Below are positions 59,783 to 64,000 of a stretch of 64,000 bases of DNA, piece by piece (position 1 is the first letter of the stretch; the number at the start of each line of letters is the position of its first letter). Origin of the DNA: JADJPO01 sp963825645 (GTDB taxonomy: Bacteria > Actinomycetota > Actinomycetes > Actinomycetales > Kineosporiaceae); contig CAWGTT010000006.1 in NCBI GenBank assembly GCA_963825645.1, positions 1-64,000 on the forward strand. Reading direction: 5' to 3'. The notes beneath the pieces are model-generated. The model saw only the letters and a list, made by a program, of their open reading frames with translations, was not told the DNA's origin and did not search any database. A program made the translations under genes and the position numbers.

Positions 59783-62700
59783 ATGCCCTCGGGTGGGTCG
59801 CCGGGAGCCGACTCCTTCGTTCACCTGCACGCGCACACCGAGTACTCGATGCTCGACGGCGCGGCCAAGATCGACGATCTCTTCGCCGAGGCCGCCCGGA
59901 TGGGCATGCCCGCGCTGGCCACCACCGACCACGGGTTCGTGTTCGGCGCCTACGAGTTCTGGAAGAAGGCGCGCAAGTACGGCGTCAAGCCGATCATCGG
60001 GGTGGAGGCTTACCTGACTCCCGGCACCAGCCGGTTCGACCGCACCCGGGTGCGCTGGGGTGAGGCCGGCGAGGACGACGTCTCCGGCGGCGGCGCCTAC
60101 ACCCACCTCACCTTGTTGGCCAGCACCACGGCCGGGATGCACAACCTGTTCCGGATGTCCTCCCTGGCCAGCCTCGAGGGCCATTTCTACAAGCCGCGGA
60201 TGGACCGCGAGCTGCTCTCTCGGTACAGCCAGGGCCTGATCGCCACCACCGGATGCCCCGGCGGTGAGGTGCACACCCGGCTGCGGCTCGGCCAGTACGA
60301 GGCGGCGCGGGAGGCGGCGGCGGAGTTCCGCGACATCTTCGGCGCGGAGAACTACTACTGCGAACTGATGGACCACGACCTGCTGGTCGAGAAGCGGGTG
60401 CGCACCGACCTGCTCCGGCTGGCCAAGGACCTCGGTCTGCCGCTGGTGGCCACGAACGACCTGCACTACACCCGCCCCGAGGACGCCCAGGCGCACGCGG
60501 TGCTGCTCTGCGTTCAGTCCGGCTCCACCCTGGCCGACCCGAAGCGGTTCAAGTTCGAGGCCGACGACTTCTACCTCAAGTCGCCGGCCGAGATGCGCCA
60601 GATCTGGCGCGAGCTGCCCGAGGCCTGCGACAACACCCTGCTGATCGCCGAGCGGTGCGAGGCCACCTTCACCGAGGGCGCGAACCTGATGCCTCGCTTC
60701 CCCGTGCCGCAGGGGGAGAGCGAGCAGTCCTGGTTCGTCCAGGAGGTCGAGCGCGGCCTGCATCGGCGCTACCCGGACGGTGTCCCCGAGGAGGCCCGCA
60801 AGCAGGCCGACTTCGAGGTCGACGTGGTCTGCCAGATGGGGTTCCCGGGCTACTTCCTCGTCGTCGCCGACTTCATCAACTGGGCCAAGGAGCGCGGCAT
60901 CCGGGTGGGACCCGGCCGCGGATCGGCTGCCGGGTCACTGGCCGCCTACGCCACCGGCATCACCGACCTCGACCCGCTCCAGCACGGTCTGATCTTCGAA
61001 CGCTTCCTCAACCCCGAGCGGGTCTCGATGCCGGACGTCGACGTCGACTTCGACGAGCGCCGGCGCGGCGAGGTGATCCGGTACGTCACCGACCGGTACG
61101 GCGAGGAGCGCGTCGCCCAGATCGTCACCTACGGCACCATCAAGGCCAAGCAGGCGCTCAAGGACGCCTCGCGGGTGCTCGGCTACCCGTTCTCGATGGG
61201 CGAGCGGCTGACCAAGGCCATGCCACCGCCGGTGATGGGCAAGGACATCCCGCTGGCCGGCATCTTCGACCCGGCTCACCCGCGGCACGGCGAGGCCGAG
61301 GAGTTCCGCCAGCTGCACGCCGGCGACCCCGAGGTGGCCAAGGTCGTCGAGACCGCCCGAGGGCTGGAGAACCTGAAGCGGCAGTGGGGCGTCCACGCGG
61401 CCGGGGTCATCATGTCGAGCGAACCGCTGATCGACCACATCCCGATCATGCGGCGCGAGCAGGACGGCGCGATCATCACGCAGTTCGACTACCCGACCTG
61501 CGAGACGCTCGGCCTGCTGAAGATGGACTTCCTCGGCCTGCGCAACCTGACCGTCATCGACGACGCCCTGAACAACATCGTCGTCAACGGCAAGGAAGCG
61601 GTCGATCTCGATCACCTGTCGGCCACCCTGGACGACAAGCTCACCTACGAGCTGCTCGCCGCCGGGGACACCCTCGGGGTGTTCCAGCTCGACGGCGGTG
61701 CGATGCGCACCTTGCTGCGCCAGATGCGCCCGGACAACTTCGAGGACATCTCCGCCGTCCTGGCCCTGTACCGGCCGGGGCCGATGGGGGCCAACTCGCA
61801 CACCAACTACGCGCTGCGCAAGAACGGCCTGCAGCCGATCACTCCGATCCACCCCGAGCTCGCCGAGCCGCTCGCCGAGATCCTGGACACCACCTACGGG
61901 CTGATCGTCTACCAGGAGCAGGTGATGGCGATCGCGCAGAAGGTCGCCGGGTACAGCCTCGGCAAGGCCGACCTGCTGCGCCGCGCGATGGGCAAGAAGA
62001 AGCGCGAGATCCTCGACAAGGAGTTCGAGGGTTTCAGCGCCGGCATGAGCGAGAACGGCTACTCCGCGGCGGCCGTGAAGACCCTGTGGGACATCCTGGT
62101 CCCGTTCTCGGACTACGCCTTCAACAAGGCGCACACTGCCGGCTACGGGCTGGTCTCGTACTGGACCGCCTACCTCAAGGCCAACTACCCGTGCGAGTAC
62201 ATGGCCGCGCTGCTGACCAGCGTGCGCGATGACAAGGACAAGTCCGCCCTCTACCTCAACGAGTGCCGGCGGATGGGCATCAAGGTGCTGCCCCCCGACG
62301 TCAACTCCTCCGCCGCCGACTTCACCCCGGTGGGCGATGACATCCGGTTCGGGCTGGCCGCGATCCGCAACGTCGGAGCCAACGTCGTCGACGCGATCGT
62401 CGCGGCGCGTGGCGAGCACGCGCCCTACAGCTCCTTCCATGACTTCCTTCGCAAGGTGCCCTTGGCGGTCTGCAACAAGCGCACCGTCGAGTCACTGATC
62501 AAGGCCGGGGCCTTCGACTCCCTGGGCGAGTCCCGGCTCGGCATGGTCCGGGTGCACGAGCAGTGCGTCGAGGCGGTGGTCGGCGACAAGCGCAAGGAGG
62601 CGACCGGGCAGTTCTCGCTCTTCGGTGGTCTGGACGACGACAGCCCGGCTGAGTCGATGCTGCCCGCGGTCCCGGACGGCGAATGGGACAAGCAGGCCCT

Positions 62701-63319
62701 CCTCGCCGCCGAGCGGGAGATGCTCGGCCTGTACGTGTCGGACCATCCGCTGTTCGGCCTGGAGCACCTGCTCTCCCGCGAGGCCGACTGCCCGATCGCC
62801 ACGCTCACCGCCGACGACGGCCGTCCGGACGGCGCCAACGTCACCATCGCCGGCATGATCAGCTCGCTGCAGCGCAAGCTGACCAAGAACGGCAACCAGT
62901 GGGCGATCGCAACCGTCGAGGACCTGGTGGGGGCGATCGAGGTGCTGTTCTTCCCGCAGACCTACCTGACCGTGCAGCACGCCCTGGCCGAAGACCTCGT
63001 GGTCGTGGTGCGGGGGAGGGTCAACCGCCGCGACGACGTTCCGACGATCTATGCCCAGGAACTGCGGATTCCCGACCTCTCGGAGGCCGGGAGCGGACCG
63101 GTGGTGGTCTCCATGCCGGTGTCCCGGTGCACGCCTCCCGTCGTCGAGCGGCTCAAGGACGTTCTTGCCACCCATCCGGGAGCCAGCGAGGTGCACCTCA
63201 GGCTGACCCGCACCGGGCGGGCCACCGTGATGCGGCTCGACGACGGTTTGCGGGTGACCGCGTCGCCGGCTCTGTTCGGTGATCTCAAGGCCCTGCTCGG
63301 TCCGCAATGCCTGGTCTGA
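59783..63319 (+). CDS. dnaE1: replicative DNA polymerase III alpha subunit
   Basis: Main replicative polymerase, 1178 residues, normal length. The PHP domain has intact metal ligands (FVHLHAHTEYS, TTDHGFVFGAYEF), and the catalytic triad MPDVDVDFDE is at D418, D420 and D422. Then come GRGSAAGSLAAYATG, the finger and thumb regions, a C-terminal OB fold (VTIAGMISSLQRKLTKNGNQWAIATVEDL) and the extreme tail. The TTG/GTG-extended frame from 59753 is rejected; ATG 59783 has GGAGAGGA 7 nt upstream. The intact PHP metal site contrasts with that of DnaE2. Confidence 0.97.
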   Translation: MPSGGSPGADSFVHLHAHTEYSMLDGAAKIDDLFAEAARMGMPALATTDHGFVFGAYEFWKKARKYGVKPIIGVEAYLTPGTSRFDRTRVRWGEAGEDDVSGGGAYTHLTLLASTTAGMHNLFRMSSLASLEGHFYKPRMDRELLSRYSQGLIATTGCPGGEVHTRLRLGQYEAAREAAAEFRDIFGAENYYCELMDHDLLVEKRVRTDLLRLAKDLGLPLVATNDLHYTRPEDAQAHAVLLCVQSGSTLADPKRFKFEADDFYLKSPAEMRQIWRELPEACDNTLLIAERCEATFTEGANLMPRFPVPQGESEQSWFVQEVERGLHRRYPDGVPEEARKQADFEVDVVCQMGFPGYFLVVADFINWAKERGIRVGPGRGSAAGSLAAYATGITDLDPLQHGLIFERFLNPERVSMPDVDVDFDERRRGEVIRYVTDRYGEERVAQIVTYGTIKAKQALKDASRVLGYPFSMGERLTKAMPPPVMGKDIPLAGIFDPAHPRHGEAEEFRQLHAGDPEVAKVVETARGLENLKRQWGVHAAGVIMSSEPLIDHIPIMRREQDGAIITQFDYPTCETLGLLKMDFLGLRNLTVIDDALNNIVVNGKEAVDLDHLSATLDDKLTYELLAAGDTLGVFQLDGGAMRTLLRQMRPDNFEDISAVLALYRPGPMGANSHTNYALRKNGLQPITPIHPELAEPLAEILDTTYGLIVYQEQVMAIAQKVAGYSLGKADLLRRAMGKKKREILDKEFEGFSAGMSENGYSAAAVKTLWDILVPFSDYAFNKAHTAGYGLVSYWTAYLKANYPCEYMAALLTSVRDDKDKSALYLNECRRMGIKVLPPDVNSSAADFTPVGDDIRFGLAAIRNVGANVVDAIVAARGEHAPYSSFHDFLRKVPLAVCNKRTVESLIKAGAFDSLGESRLGMVRVHEQCVEAVVGDKRKEATGQFSLFGGLDDDSPAESMLPAVPDGEWDKQALLAAEREMLGLYVSDHPLFGLEHLLSREADCPIATLTADDGRPDGANVTIAGMISSLQRKLTKNGNQWAIATVEDLVGAIEVLFFPQTYLTVQHALAEDLVVVVRGRVNRRDDVPTIYAQELRIPDLSEAGSGPVVVSMPVSRCTPPVVERLKDVLATHPGASEVHLRLTRTGRATVMRLDDGLRVTASPALFGDLKALLGPQCLV

Positions 63320-63398
63320 TCGGGCCGTGATCCCGCCGTACGGCGAAGCCGGCCCGCCGGCCAGTAGGCCGCCCCGAGGCCACCGGTAGGCTGGCGCC

Positions 63399-63866
63399 AT
63401 GGCGCAGACGGTGGTGCCGGGGCATGGCGCACAGGGCCCCGGTCCCGGCACCGTCGAAGCCGCGGCACGCTGGCGCCGCAGACTCGCGTCGCCTGTGGGG
63501 GCGACGCTGGCGGCCGGCTTCGCCGCAGGCCTTGTCTGGCGCGTGCTGGCCGTGGTCGCCGCCGACGCCAGCGACCTCGGTGAGCGGCAGGTCGCCGCCG
63601 ACGGGTCGTTCTTCGTCCTGACGGCGACCCTCGGTGTCCTCACCGCGATCGCCCTCTGGCGCCGTCCCGGCCGCGTTCCGGCGCTGCGGCTTGCCACGGT
63701 GTTGGTCTCGGCGACCGCTGCCTCGGCCCTGGCTGTCGCGGTGAGCTGGGCGGTGGGCGGACCGCTGCTGGCCGCCTGGGGCGGTCTGGTCGTCTGGCCC
63801 TGGGTGTGCGCGATGCTCGTCGCGGGCGTGGCCACCGTCCGCTTGGTGTTGCCGCCGCGCGAGTGA
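63399..63866 (+). CDS. small membrane protein of unknown function
   Basis: A 155-residue protein with four hydrophobic stretches: ATLAAGFAAGLVWRVLAVV, a FFVLTATLGVLTAIALW helix, LRLATVLVSATAASALAVAVSWAV and a final LVVWPWVCAMLVAGVATVRLVL. No enzymatic motif. The ATG is at 63399 with a weak ribosome site. It is 79 nt after dnaE1 and likely a separate unit. Confidence 0.7.
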   Translation: MAQTVVPGHGAQGPGPGTVEAAARWRRRLASPVGATLAAGFAAGLVWRVLAVVAADASDLGERQVAADGSFFVLTATLGVLTAIALWRRPGRVPALRLATVLVSATAASALAVAVSWAVGGPLLAAWGGLVVWPWVCAMLVAGVATVRLVLPPRE

Positions 63867-63913
63867 GCTGGTCGGCCCGCCTGGCGATCTCGCGTGCCTC
63901 CTAGGATCACCCC

Positions 63914-64000
63914 ATGTCCACCGCCTCAACCCCGACCGCCCTTCGCCGTGAGCGCCTGGGCACCCGTCTCACCGCCGAGCGCGAGCGCTATCTGGGCTCG
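63914..64000 (+). CDS. truncated CDS at right edge
   Basis: Only 29 codons are present (ATG at 63914, running off the window): MSTASTPTALRRERLGTRLT then AERERYLGS. The stretch is a helical N-terminus with no diagnostic motif, so the product cannot be named. An aminotransferase-like or dehydrogenase N-terminus is possible but not supported. Confidence 0.45.
   Translation, partial: MSTASTPTALRRERLGTRLTAERERYLGS

Overview
The window is a high-GC chromosomal segment from an actinobacterium (Actinomycetota; order not resolvable from sequence alone). The evidence is a complete mur/fts (dcw) cluster in actinobacterial order ending in sepF-yggT-wag31, a DAP-type MurE (DNPR motif), DnaE2 next to DUF6504 and SAV_6107-type HEPN genes, DUF3040, small SARP/BTAD regulators, and a pknL / Rv2175c-like / idsA / metF neighbourhood resembling that of mycobacteria. 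There are frequent GTG starts and 4-nt stop/start overlaps. I saw no rRNA, tRNA, CRISPR array or transposase.

Layout. 1-5.8 kb: start of a PknL-like Ser/Thr kinase, a LysM/lytic transglycosylase, an Rv2175c-type winged-helix protein, and a carotenoid operon idsA-crtI-crtB. 5.8-13.8 kb: metF, a SIMPL protein, endonuclease IV and small housekeeping or unknown genes, then a pentapeptide-repeat protein convergent with a Fic protein. 13.9-21.4 kb: a mutagenic repair cassette (DUF6504, HEPN protein, dnaE2, methyltransferase, dinB) behind a promoter carrying a perfect mycobacterial-type SOS box. 21.6-27 kb: DUF3040 protein and a transglutaminase/DUF58/MoxR set. 27.2-47.2 kb: the dcw cluster mraZ-rsmH-ftsL-ftsI-murE-murF-mraY-murD-ftsW-murG-murC-ftsQ-ftsZ-pgeF-yggS-sepF-yggT-wag31, closed by a strong hairpin. 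47.4-48.1 kb: a TraR/DksA zinc-finger protein with a histone-H1-like tail. 54.7-64 kb: lspA, a RluD-type pseudouridine synthase, a PrmC-related methyltransferase, a zinc-ribbon membrane protein, an SPFH/GYF protein, dnaE1, a membrane protein and a truncated CDS.

The most unusual part is 48.1-53.9 kb, inserted between the dcw/TraR block and lspA. Two small SARP/BTAD regulators flank two tandem 63- and 70-residue peptides that share a VELLPxRAAL block followed by an alternating Asn/Ala/aliphatic tail. They are followed by an 825-residue protein joining a PqqD-like (possible leader-binding) domain, an M50 membrane zinc protease and an ESX-type MinD/ParA ATPase, then a secreted protein with two CxxC repeats and an 85-residue orphan. 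From the 825-residue protein onward the genes overlap. This looks like a self-contained system for making, processing and possibly exporting small peptides. Its function is inference; I know of no described system with this composition. Just to its right, before lspA, is an array of five 19-nt repeats spaced alternately 30 and 35 nt.
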